A stretch of DNA of 14,093 nt from CAYNTC01 sp964432925. Its GTDB lineage: Bacteria; Planctomycetota; Phycisphaerae; Sedimentisphaerales; Anaerobacaceae. Positions 6,470 to 12,416 of this stretch are shown one piece after another. Both the position numbers and the translations under genes were made by a program. Every line of letters starts with the position of its first letter. Position 1 is the first letter of the stretch. Under the pieces are notes generated by a model. That model saw nothing but the letters and a program-made list of their open reading frames with translations, searched no databases and had not been told where the DNA came from. Location: contig CAYSPM010000067.1 of assembly GCA_964432925.1 (NCBI GenBank), positions 1 to 14,093 of the forward strand, read 5' to 3'.

Positions 6470-6511
6470 GGTGGGCTAAAGCTTGCCCGCCTTTGGCGGT
6501 GCCCCCCCTAC
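6470..6511 (-). repeat. Decayed, loop-expanded REP-like copy
   Basis: GGTGGGC (6470-6476) and GCCCCCCCTAC (6501-6511) resemble the two ends of a minus-oriented REP element (GGTGGGGC ... GCCCCACCCTAC), but about 24 bases separate them. That loop holds GCCCGCC and the mini-hairpin CCGCC-TTT-GGCGG (6487-6499). The same CCGCC-nnn-GGCGG form appears before the phosphofructokinase gene (7982-7994). Confidence 0.45.
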
Positions 6512-6567
6512 GCGGGCTACTGAGCAATCAATGAAACTCACACATAGAAAATGGAGGTTGAAACAAA

Positions 6568-6804
6568 ATGCCTGCATTTAATGATGCAACGATTAGAGAA
6601 ATGTATCGAGAATACAATATCCCTTGTGATACCCTCGTCAGCGATCAAGAACAACTTCTGCCATTTTCTGATGATTACATTCATAGGACTGGCCATAAGG
6701 TTAAACATACACACCTTGCACATCATCTGCTCAAACTAAGAAAACGTGGCGAAGACAACGGTGGGTTACCAAGATTGAGACGGGTTTACAATGGGAGAAA
6801 TTGA
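6568..6804 (+). CDS. Small basic protein of unknown function
   Basis: A 78-residue protein starting at the ATG at 6568, with GGAGG (6553-6557) 10 nt upstream. The N-terminal part looks helical and acidic (FNDATIREMYREYNIPCDTL), the middle is DQEQLLPFSDDYIHRTG, and the C-terminal half is strongly basic and histidine-rich (TGHKVKHTHLAHHLLKLRKR, then GLPRLRRVYNGR). The basic end suggests nucleic-acid or other polyanion binding, but no known fold is evident. There is no signal peptide. It lies between the decayed REP-like copy and the REP element before the transposase gene, all on the plus strand. The clear ribosome site and protein-like composition make it a likely real gene. It could be a single-domain regulator or a RAYT companion, but neither is shown by the sequence. 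Confidence 0.65.
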   Translation: MPAFNDATIREMYREYNIPCDTLVSDQEQLLPFSDDYIHRTGHKVKHTHLAHHLLKLRKRGEDNGGLPRLRRVYNGRN

Positions 6805-6832
6805 CTAACTTTCAACTGTTGAAGGCAAATAT

Positions 6833-6875
6833 GTAGGGTGGGGCTACGCAGTATGGCCAAGCCCCTTGCCCCACC
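6833..6875 (+). repeat. REP element copy 3, loop expanded by 21 bp
   Basis: GTAGGGTGGGGC (6833-6844) and TTGCCCCACC (6866-6875) are the two parts of the standard element, separated by 21 extra bases. The insert ends in AGCCCC (6860-6865), which can pair with GGGGCT (6840-6845), so the insertion builds an alternative stem and the original one competes with it. Confidence 0.75.
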
Positions 6876-6901
6876 AATTTTGTTCGAGTATGATATGGCG
6901 T

Positions 6902-7453
6902 ATGCCGAATTATATCCGGGCTAAATTTAAAGGTGGATATTATTTTTTCACGGTTGTAACATATCGACGAAGAAAGCTATTCGACTCGGCACCTGCACAT
7001 TATTATCTAAAACAAGCAATCTTACAAACACAATCCAAGCGTCCTTTCGAAATCATCGCCCTATGTCTGCTACCGGATCACATTCATTGTCTATGGAAGC
7101 TGCCGGCTGACGATGCGGATTTCTCGATAAGATGGTCGTCGATTAAAGGATTATTCAGCCAGCAATATCTGCGAGAACATGGTTGCATAAACGATGCAAC
7201 ACCTTCACGTCTGCGCAAAGGAGAGGCCTGTCTGTGGCAAAGGCGCTTCTGGGAACATCAGATTCGCAATGAGAATGATCTACAGAAACATGTTGATTAC
7301 ATTCATTACAATCCCGTTAAACACGGATTGGTCGAAAGTGTTGAGGACTGGCCTTGGTCGACGTATCATCGCTACGTGAAGGAGGGTTTCTATAAAGGCG
7401 ATGAGAACTTTGCAGATATGATTCATGGTATTACGACAGATTTTGGCGAATAG
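6902..7453 (+). CDS. REP-associated tyrosine transposase (RAYT, Y1 transposase family)
   Basis: A 183-residue single-domain HUH/Y1 nuclease (PF01797). It would bind the GTAG foot and hairpin of REP elements, cut single-stranded DNA with a tyrosine and move or rearrange REP sequences. The metal-binding HUH motif is H60-I-H62 in LLPDHIHCLW. The catalytic tyrosine is Y133 in HVDYIHYNPVKHG, with the helper asparagine N137. The N-terminus MPNYIRAKFKGGYYFFTVVTYRR and the C-terminal WPWSTYHRYV are typical of RAYTs. I chose the ATG at 6902 because family members begin MPNYRR; an ATG at 6890 is also possible, and the frame further upstream runs into the REP repeat. The ribosome site is weak. All key residues are present, so the enzyme is probably active or recently active. 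Flanking inverted REP copies support this. Confidence 0.93.
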   Translation: MPNYIRAKFKGGYYFFTVVTYRRRKLFDSAPAHYYLKQAILQTQSKRPFEIIALCLLPDHIHCLWKLPADDADFSIRWSSIKGLFSQQYLREHGCINDATPSRLRKGEACLWQRRFWEHQIRNENDLQKHVDYIHYNPVKHGLVESVEDWPWSTYHRYVKEGFYKGDENFADMIHGITTDFGE

Positions 7454-7460
7454 AGAAACT

Positions 7461-7482
7461 GGTGGGGCAAGCCCCACCCTAC
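7461..7482 (-). repeat. REP element copy 4 (GTAG + hairpin)
   Basis: GGTGGGGC-AA-GCCCCACC then CTAC; on the minus strand this is GTAG followed by the hairpin, identical to copy 1. It starts 8 bp after the RAYT stop and lies 33 bp from the end of the converging cupin gene. The stem may also slow transcription from both sides, though it has no T-run. Confidence 0.85.
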
Positions 7483-7514
7483 TATTATCACTTACCTAAG
7501 GCGAGCAAACACGC

Positions 7515-7856
7515 TCAGTCGAACCACTCATCTTCGGGATCGAAGGCAGGGATGGAAACATTGATAATCCGCATTTGGCCTACGGCGCGATGCCGACAGC
7601 CGGGCTTGATAAGAATAGCCGTCTCACGCTTCAGCGGGATGATATCACCATCGAGCTCTATGTGACCATCGCCATCGAGCAGAAAATAAATCTCGGTATG
7701 CTTTTTATGATAATGAACCTTTGCATCTTCGGTAATCTCCACGATATGCAAAGTTGCCGTGGAATTTTCCGGGCTGACAAATGCTCGCTGTGTATAGCCA
7801 CAAGTGCATTTCTGAACCTCGATCTGATCAAAATTCGCCACCATGTAGTTTGCCAT
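7515..7856 (-). CDS. Small single-domain cupin protein
   Basis: A 113-residue protein, essentially one cupin barrel (Cupin_2 type). Cupin motif 1 is clear: H48-Y-H50 and E55 in VHYHKKHTEIYFLLDGDG; motif 2 has the histidine at H89 in KPGCRHRA. These four residues normally hold one divalent metal. An unusual extra is the CTC pair (C17, C19) before the barrel. Small cupins range from sugar isomerases and dioxygenases to sensors, so substrate and role are open. The start is the ATG at 7856, with a weak AGG upstream. It is divergent from the phosphofructokinase gene (162 bp between start codons) and convergent with the RAYT gene. I saw no strong promoter on its strand. Sharing a divergent region with PFK hints at sugar metabolism, but only weakly. 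Confidence 0.85.
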   Translation of the reverse strand: MANYMVANFDQIEVQKCTCGYTQRAFVSPENSTATLHIVEITEDAKVHYHKKHTEIYFLLDGDGHIELDGDIIPLKRETAILIKPGCRHRAVGQMRIINVSIPAFDPEDEWFD

Positions 7857-7910
7857 GCTTAACTGCCTAAAATTTCGGGCACTCGATTTACAAAACTGCC
7901 AGCACGGGCG

Positions 7911-7939
7911 TTGAAATCTCCTTTGTTATCCTGTATATT
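7911..7939 (+). promoter_or_regulatory. Sigma70-type promoter for the phosphofructokinase gene
   Basis: TTGAAA (7911-7916), a 17-bp spacer and TATATT (7934-7939). Transcription would start near 7946, giving a leader of about 73 nt. That leader holds the hairpin CCGCC-GTA-GGCGG (7982-7994) 10 nt before the Shine-Dalgarno site. Confidence 0.7.
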
Positions 7940-8018
7940 CGAGGCAAAGTCAATTTCCAAACCAATCAAGGCCAGTTTAATCCGCCGTAGGCGGGTAAAC
8001 AAACAAGGAGTTGACAGA

Positions 8019-9149
8019 ATGAATGCAAAAGCCAACGCTATAGTAGCACAGTCAGGCGGGCCGACGGCTGTAATCAATTCAAGTGCCTGCGGCGTAATCC
8101 AGGAAGCGATGAACTCCAGCAAAATCGGGCAGGTCATTGGTGCAACAAATGGAATCCTGGGTGTGCTAAAAGAAGATCTCTTTGATATGTCTGCTGAAAA
8201 GTTAGAAACGATAGAGGCATTGAAGCGAACGCCGGCAGCGGCTATGGGCTCGTGCAGGTACAAGCTCAAATCGCTCGAAGAATCCAAAGCCGATTTCGAG
8301 CGGGTGCTCGATGTTTTCAAGGCCCACAACATCCATTANNNNNNNNNNNNNNNNNNNNNNNNNNNNNNNNNNNNNNNNNNNNNNNNNNNNNNNNNNNNNN
8401 NNNNNNNNNNNNNNNNNNNNNNNNNNNNNNNNNNNNNNCTGGAGGTAATGGGAAGAAACGCCGGCTGGATAGCAGCAGCGACTGGCCTAGCCGCGCGCTC
8501 AGCGGAAGATGCACCGCACCTTATCTATGTGCCGGAAGCGCCATTTTCATTCGATAAGCTCGTCAACGATGTTCAACAGATAATTAAAGAACTTGGAAGG
8601 GTCTTTATCGTTGCCGGCGAAGGTCTCAAGGATGATAAAGGCAACTATGTCACAGCAGACAGCGGCGCATTTAGTAAAGACAGCTTCGGCCATGTCCAAC
8701 TCGGCGGCGTCGCTGATATGCTCAAGGCCGTTATAGAAAAGGAAGTGAAAATAAAAGCCCGCTTCAATAAACTCGGCACTAATCAACGCAGCGCGATGCA
8801 CTTTGCTTCGCTGACCGATGTTAATGAGGCCTATATGTGCGGTCAGATGGCCGTCAAATATGCGATGGACGGCGTTAATGGCAAGATGGTGACCCTGGTC
8901 CGTGAAGAAGGGCCAAAATATAAGTGCACAACAGGACTGGCAGAGCTGCGTGACGTGGCCAATGGCGAGAAGAAGGTGCCGCGCGAATTTATAAATGATA
9001 AGGGCAATCACATCACCGATGCGATGCGCAATTACGTTCGGCCGTTGGTTAAAGGCCAGGCACCGATTACGATCGGCGATGATGGCCTGCCCGTATTTAT
9101 GAGATTCAAGCGCAAGCCGCTTGAGAAGAAATTGCCAAAATATATGTAA
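8019..9149 (+). CDS. 6-phosphofructokinase, PPi-dependent type family (interrupted by assembly gap)
   Basis: Catalyses phosphorylation of fructose 6-phosphate to the 1,6-bisphosphate in glycolysis. The start is the ATG at 8019, with AAGGAG (8005-8010) 8 nt upstream. The N-terminal loop QSGGPTAVINSS, in place of the GDAPGMN or GDCPGLN loop of many ATP enzymes, points to the PPi-type branch. EVMGRNAGW after the gap is the substrate-binding MGR motif. GEGL, then NQRSAMHFAS near the C-terminus, also fit. Bases 8339-8438 are N and remove the GGNDS-type phosphate-donor loop and the PKTIDND catalytic loop, so donor choice cannot be confirmed here. The gap opens inside a TAn codon (Tyr expected). I estimate about 75-85 missing residues, against the 33 that 100 N implies, so the true protein is probably longer than the 376 codons shown. 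Confidence 0.88.
   Translation: MNAKANAIVAQSGGPTAVINSSACGVIQEAMNSSKIGQVIGATNGILGVLKEDLFDMSAEKLETIEALKRTPAAAMGSCRYKLKSLEESKADFERVLDVFKAHNIHXXXXXXXXXXXXXXXXXXXXXXXXXXXXXXXXXXLEVMGRNAGWIAAATGLAARSAEDAPHLIYVPEAPFSFDKLVNDVQQIIKELGRVFIVAGEGLKDDKGNYVTADSGAFSKDSFGHVQLGGVADMLKAVIEKEVKIKARFNKLGTNQRSAMHFASLTDVNEAYMCGQMAVKYAMDGVNGKMVTLVREEGPKYKCTTGLAELRDVANGEKKVPREFINDKGNHITDAMRNYVRPLVKGQAPITIGDDGLPVFMRFKRKPLEKKLPKYM
8339..8438. other. Assembly gap, 100 N, in the phosphofructokinase gene
   Basis: Exactly 100 N, the same length as the second gap, so it is a placeholder and not a measured distance. The frame is the same on both sides. It hides the active-site loops. Confidence 0.95.
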
Positions 9150-9150
9150 T
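9121..9150 (+). promoter_or_regulatory. Possible promoter for the SDR-sulfatase-HAD-LarA operon
   Basis: TTGAGA (9121-9126), an 18-bp spacer and TGTAAT (9145-9150), overlapping the phosphofructokinase stop codon. A start near 9157 would put the hairpin at 9169-9216 in the leader of the downstream operon. Only 21 bases lie between the T-run of that hairpin and the next ATG, so no promoter fits there. Confidence 0.35.
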
Positions 9151-9168
9151 GCATCAAAAACTGTTTAG

Positions 9169-9216
9169 CCCCGCGATCCTTCGACTCGACTCAGGACAAG
9201 TTTATCGCGGGGTTTT
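9169..9216 (+). terminator. Intrinsic terminator after phosphofructokinase, with a dispersed-repeat fragment in the loop
   Basis: CCCCGCGAT (9169-9177) pairs perfectly with ATCGCGGGG (9204-9212) and is followed by TTTT (9213-9216). The 26-nt loop is unusually long. Its bases 9178-9200 read, on the minus strand, CTTGTCCTGAGTCGAG then TCGAAGG, close to a repeat found scattered in many bacterial genomes; translated, it gives the telltale peptide KLVLSRVEG. Confidence 0.75.
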
Positions 9217-9237
9217 GTGCCCAAAAGGAAAAAGTAA

Positions 9238-10056
9238 ATGAATAATTTATTTAATATCGAGAGCAAAGTCATCGCCATCACCGGCGGCGGTGGTGTGCTT
9301 TGCGGAGCAATAGCCAGGTCGCTGGGAAAAGCCGGCGCAAAAATCGCCGTGCTGGACCTGGACAAAGCAGCCGCGACTAAAGTCGCCGACGACATAACAT
9401 CAAGCAAAGGCCAGACCATTGCAGTACAGTGTAACGTACTGGATAAAACGAGCTTGGAGGCTGCAAAGGAAAAAGTTATTACTAAACTTGGCCCCGTGGA
9501 CATACTCATCAATGGGGCCGGCGGAAATAGGAAAGACGCTTCGACGTCGCCGGAGCAATCAATTTTTGATTTGCCCGATGAGGCAATTCGGTTCGTGTTC
9601 GACCTTAATTTCCTTGGGACGTTCTTACCCTGTCAGGTATTCGGCAAAGAAATGGCAGAGCATGGGACTGGGATAATACTAAACGTTTCAAGTATGTGTG
9701 CCTTTTCCCCTTTGACCAAGGTCCCAGCTTACTCGGCAGCTAAGGCAGCGGTGAGCAATTTTACTCAGTGGCTGGCCGTGCATGTCTGCCAGAACTATTC
9801 CAAAGACATCCGCGTCAATGCAATTGCACCGGGTTTCTTTCTAACTGAGCAGAACCGTTTCCTTCTAACCGACGAAAAAACCGGCGACTTGACCGACCGT
9901 GGCAAAACCATAATTGAGCATACACCAATGGCAAAATTCGGTCAGCCCGAAGATCTGATTGGCACGGTAATATGGCTATTAAGCGATGCAGCGAATTTTG
10001 TTACCGGCGTTGTAGTTCCTATTGATGGCGGATTCAGCGCATTTAGCGGCGTATAA
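9238..10056 (+). CDS. SDR oxidoreductase, D-mannonate oxidoreductase (fructuronate reductase)-like
   Basis: A 272-residue classical short-chain dehydrogenase using NAD(P)H in the cytoplasm. The nucleotide-binding motif is TGGGGVLCG (15-23) and D40 at the end of strand 2 favours NAD(H). NGAGG follows at 92-96, and the catalytic set is N124, S152, Y165 and K169 (YSAAK). The strings FDLNFLGT, IAPGFFLTEQNRFLL and the end PIDGGFSAFSGV match what I recall of SDR proteins annotated as D-mannonate oxidoreductases in uronate catabolism of Bacteroides-type bacteria. That is family resemblance, and another sugar acid or polyol is possible. AAGGAA (9225-9230) sits 7 nt before the ATG. It is first in a tight operon with a sulfatase 17 bp downstream, which fits breakdown of an acidic, sulfated polysaccharide. 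The terminator-like hairpin lies directly upstream. Confidence 0.85.
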   Translation: MNNLFNIESKVIAITGGGGVLCGAIARSLGKAGAKIAVLDLDKAAATKVADDITSSKGQTIAVQCNVLDKTSLEAAKEKVITKLGPVDILINGAGGNRKDASTSPEQSIFDLPDEAIRFVFDLNFLGTFLPCQVFGKEMAEHGTGIILNVSSMCAFSPLTKVPAYSAAKAAVSNFTQWLAVHVCQNYSKDIRVNAIAPGFFLTEQNRFLLTDEKTGDLTDRGKTIIEHTPMAKFGQPEDLIGTVIWLLSDAANFVTGVVVPIDGGFSAFSGV

Positions 10057-10073
10057 GTATATAAGGATGGTTG

Positions 10074-11478
10074 ATGAACAGCGAAGAGAATCGCCTTTCA
10101 AGAAGAGATCTCCTCAAGGCTGGGGCTGCTTCGATGGCACTTGGATCATTTGTCGAACAGGCCAAATCTGAAACAAGATTGAAGATAATCCCCGGCAGCA
10201 AGCCAAGGAACATCGTGTTCATTTTGAGCGATGACCACCGTTACGATTTCATGGGTTTTTTGGGGAAACCAAAATTCCTGGAAACACCCAACATGGACCG
10301 AATGGCCAGCGAAGGAGCACATCTGCCATACGCTTATGTAACCACTGCACTGTGTTCTCCGAGCCGGGCATCAATCCTAACCGGCCAATACTCTCATCGC
10401 CATGGAGTAGTTGATAACAACAGTTTAGTCCCGGAGGGAACGCGGTTCTTTCCGCAGCAATTGCAAAAAATAGGCTATCAAACCGTGTTCATAGGCAAGT
10501 GGCACATGGGCCAACAAAAGGACAGCCCTCGGCAGGGCTTCGATAAGTGGGTTAGCTTCCGAGGCCAAGGCGAATATTACAATTGCCAGCTAAATGTTNN
10601 NNNNNNNNNNNNNNNNNNNNNNNNNNNNNNNNNNNNNNNNNNNNNNNNNNNNNNNNNNNNNNNNNNNNNNNNNNNNNNNNNNNNNNNNNNNNNNNNNNGG
10701 CAAGCCCCGGTGGGTCAAGGAACAACGCAACAGTTGGCACGGTGTTGACTACATGTACCATGGCCAGATGGATTTCGACACATTCTACAAGCGCTATTGC
10801 GAGACTTTGTTGAGCGTTGATGAGAGTATAGGCAGCGTATTACACAGCCTTGAAGAAATGGGACTTGCAGATTCGACCCTCGTATTCTACATGGGTGACA
10901 ACGGTTTTAGCTTTGGCGAACATGGTCTTATCGATAAACGCCACGGTTACGAAGAATCAATGCGAGTGCCATTGTTAGCACGGTGCTCGGAAATCATTAA
11001 GCCCGGAACGAAAGTCGAACAGTTAGTGCAGAATATCGACATCGCTCCGACGATACTACAAGCAGCAGGTTTGCACACTCCCGACGATATGGACGGAAAG
11101 TCCTTCCTGCCCTTGCTCCAGGGCCGTAATGTCCCCTGGCGGGACGCAATATTCTACGAATACTACTGGGAGAGAAACTTCCCACAGACACCAACGGTTC
11201 ACGCTATACGTACCGAAAGATACAAATATTTGCACTATCATGGCATCTGGGACACGGATGAACTGTATGATCTAAAGAGCGATCCAGAGGAAATATTTAA
11301 TCTCATCGACGATCCGCAACATAAAAAGCTGGTAGAAGAATTGAACAAAAGATTATTTGACTGGCTACAAGAAACGGACGGCATGAAAATTCCACTAAGG
11401 CCAGATATGGGATTCAGAGCCAATATGAGAGGCCCCAAGAAAGTTAGTATCTACAAATATTATGGAGAACAAAGATGA
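10074..11478 (+). CDS. Tat-exported sulfatase (interrupted by assembly gap)
   Basis: A type I (formylglycine-dependent) sulfatase of the alkaline phosphatase superfamily, expected to release sulfate from a carbohydrate outside the cytoplasm. The N-terminus has a twin-arginine signal, SRRDLLKAGAASMALGSF (9-26). Metal residues D53-D54 are in LSDDHRYD. The active-site motif is C94-S-P-S-R in TALCSPSRASILTG; Cys94 must be oxidised to formylglycine by an anaerobic or aerobic maturase not seen here. After the gap come GDNGFSFGEHGLIDKR (metal and sulfate binding) and a full C-terminal subdomain. The ATG at 10074 has AAGGA 6 nt upstream. The 100-N gap (10599-10698) separates two different frames, but codons are whole on both edges, so this is an assembly artefact and not a frameshift. 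Its stop overlaps the next start as ATGA, so the two are translationally coupled. The sulfated substrate is unknown. Confidence 0.92.
10599..10698. other. Assembly gap, 100 N, in the sulfatase gene
   Basis: Placeholder gap. A codon ends at 10598 and the next begins at 10699, so the true missing length should be a multiple of three, which 100 is not. The missing part would include a mid-domain stretch with active-site Lys/His residues. Confidence 0.95.
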
Positions 11479-12395
11479 CGGAAATTGACCCGGCAAGACC
11501 TTTAAAAGAATTTGAACCAAAACATGATTTCTTTGTGGGAATTGATTCGGATGGCTGCGCGTTTGACACTATGGGAATCAAGCAGCGAGAGTGTTTTTGT
11601 CCCTGGATGATAGCATACTTTGGCTTGCAGCCTGTGGCACTAGCGGCACGTGAATGTAAGGAGTTCGCGGATCTATTCTCTAAAACACGCGGTGCCAATC
11701 GACACAAAACGGCCAAGCGCATAATAGCAGAGCTTCTGCCAACCCACCCTATGGTCAAAAAAATAGGCTTTAAGGTCCCGCAATACTCACACTATTTCGC
11801 CTGGGTCGATGACCCAAATAGCCTACTCAGTAATGATGGCTTAAAACAGGCTATCGCCAAGACAAAAGATCCCGAGGCTAAGCGCGAGCTTGAACTTGCT
11901 CTTGCCTGGAGTGAACGCGTCAACTGGGCGATTGGCGAGATCGTCAAAGGCATGCCGCCATTTCCATATGTGCGGGAAACTCTAAAGAAGATTCAGCCTT
12001 TGGCGGACGTCATTGTGGTATCAGCTACCCCAAACGAAGCACTCAAACGCGAGTGGGAAGAACACGACATCGCAAAGTACGTAGAGGTTATAGCAGGCCA
12101 GGAAATGGGCAAAAAGGCTCAGCACCTGGAATACGCGACGAAAGACAGATACGAAAAAAATCACGTGCTTATGGTCGGCGATGCACCGGGGGATATGAAA
12201 GCTGCCAGGACAAACGATGCGCTGTTTTATCCGATTAATCCAGGCGATGAAATCGAATCATGGAAAAGATTCCACGATAAGGCTTTCGACAAATTCATAA
12301 ACGGACAATACGCCAGCCAATATGAAGCAACATTAATCGCAGAATTCGAGGCACGTCTGCCGGAAACCCCACCCTGGCAAGATCAAAAAGACTAA
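11475..12395 (+). CDS. HAD-superfamily hydrolase with a large helical cap
   Basis: A 306-residue cytoplasmic protein with the four HAD signatures: nucleophile D24 and acid/base D26 in GIDSDGCAFDT, S183 in VVSATP, a lysine at K213 or K214 in GQEMGKKAQ, and D236 with D240 in VGDAPGD. It is probably a Mg2+-dependent phosphatase. The insert between motifs I and II spans about 150 residues (roughly 33-182), larger than a standard C1 cap. It is rich in charged helices and aromatic residues (VPQYSHYFAWVDD, LALAWSERVNWA). The residue after DSDG is Cys, where most HADs have Thr or Val. The start codon overlaps the sulfatase stop (ATGA), and the LarA-like gene follows after 21 bp, so it very likely works in the same pathway. 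A sugar- or sugar-acid-phosphate phosphatase is my inference; the substrate is not readable. Confidence 0.85.
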   Translation: MTEIDPARPLKEFEPKHDFFVGIDSDGCAFDTMGIKQRECFCPWMIAYFGLQPVALAARECKEFADLFSKTRGANRHKTAKRIIAELLPTHPMVKKIGFKVPQYSHYFAWVDDPNSLLSNDGLKQAIAKTKDPEAKRELELALAWSERVNWAIGEIVKGMPPFPYVRETLKKIQPLADVIVVSATPNEALKREWEEHDIAKYVEVIAGQEMGKKAQHLEYATKDRYEKNHVLMVGDAPGDMKAARTNDALFYPINPGDEIESWKRFHDKAFDKFINGQYASQYEATLIAEFEARLPETPPWQDQKD

Positions 12396-12416
12396 CTGAC
12401 ACATCCGGGCAAGACA

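Larger units (their letters stand above)
6833..7482 (+). mobile_element. REPtron: RAYT transposase gene flanked by inverted REP elements
   Basis: A plus-oriented REP copy (6833-6875) and a minus-oriented copy (7461-7482) enclose an intact RAYT gene, with the GTAG ends pointing outward. This is the usual layout of RAYT loci. RAYTs are domesticated relatives of IS200/IS605 transposases that act on REP hairpins. No terminal features of a full insertion sequence and no accessory tnpB are seen. Confidence 0.8.

Noticed and set aside
6866..6901. Longer RAYT starting at TTG 6866
   Set aside because: The extra codons lie in the REP element; RAYTs begin MPNY, matching the ATG at 6902.
5949..7482. CRISPR array from the repeated GGTGGGGC motifs
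   Set aside because: Copies are palindromic, alternate in orientation, and are separated by whole genes and not by uniform short spacers.
7911..8018. N-terminal extension of the phosphofructokinase from a TTG at 7911
   Set aside because: That TTG is the -35 box of the predicted promoter; AAGGAG with 8-nt spacing selects the ATG at 8019.
9165..9512. Minus-strand 115-codon frame ending KLVLSRVEGSRG
   Set aside because: Antisense to the SDR gene; the ending is the translated dispersed repeat in the terminator loop.
10071..10748. Sulfatase as a frameshifted pseudogene or two genes
   Set aside because: The frame change is caused by the arbitrary 100-N gap; codons are intact at both gap edges and motifs continue after it.
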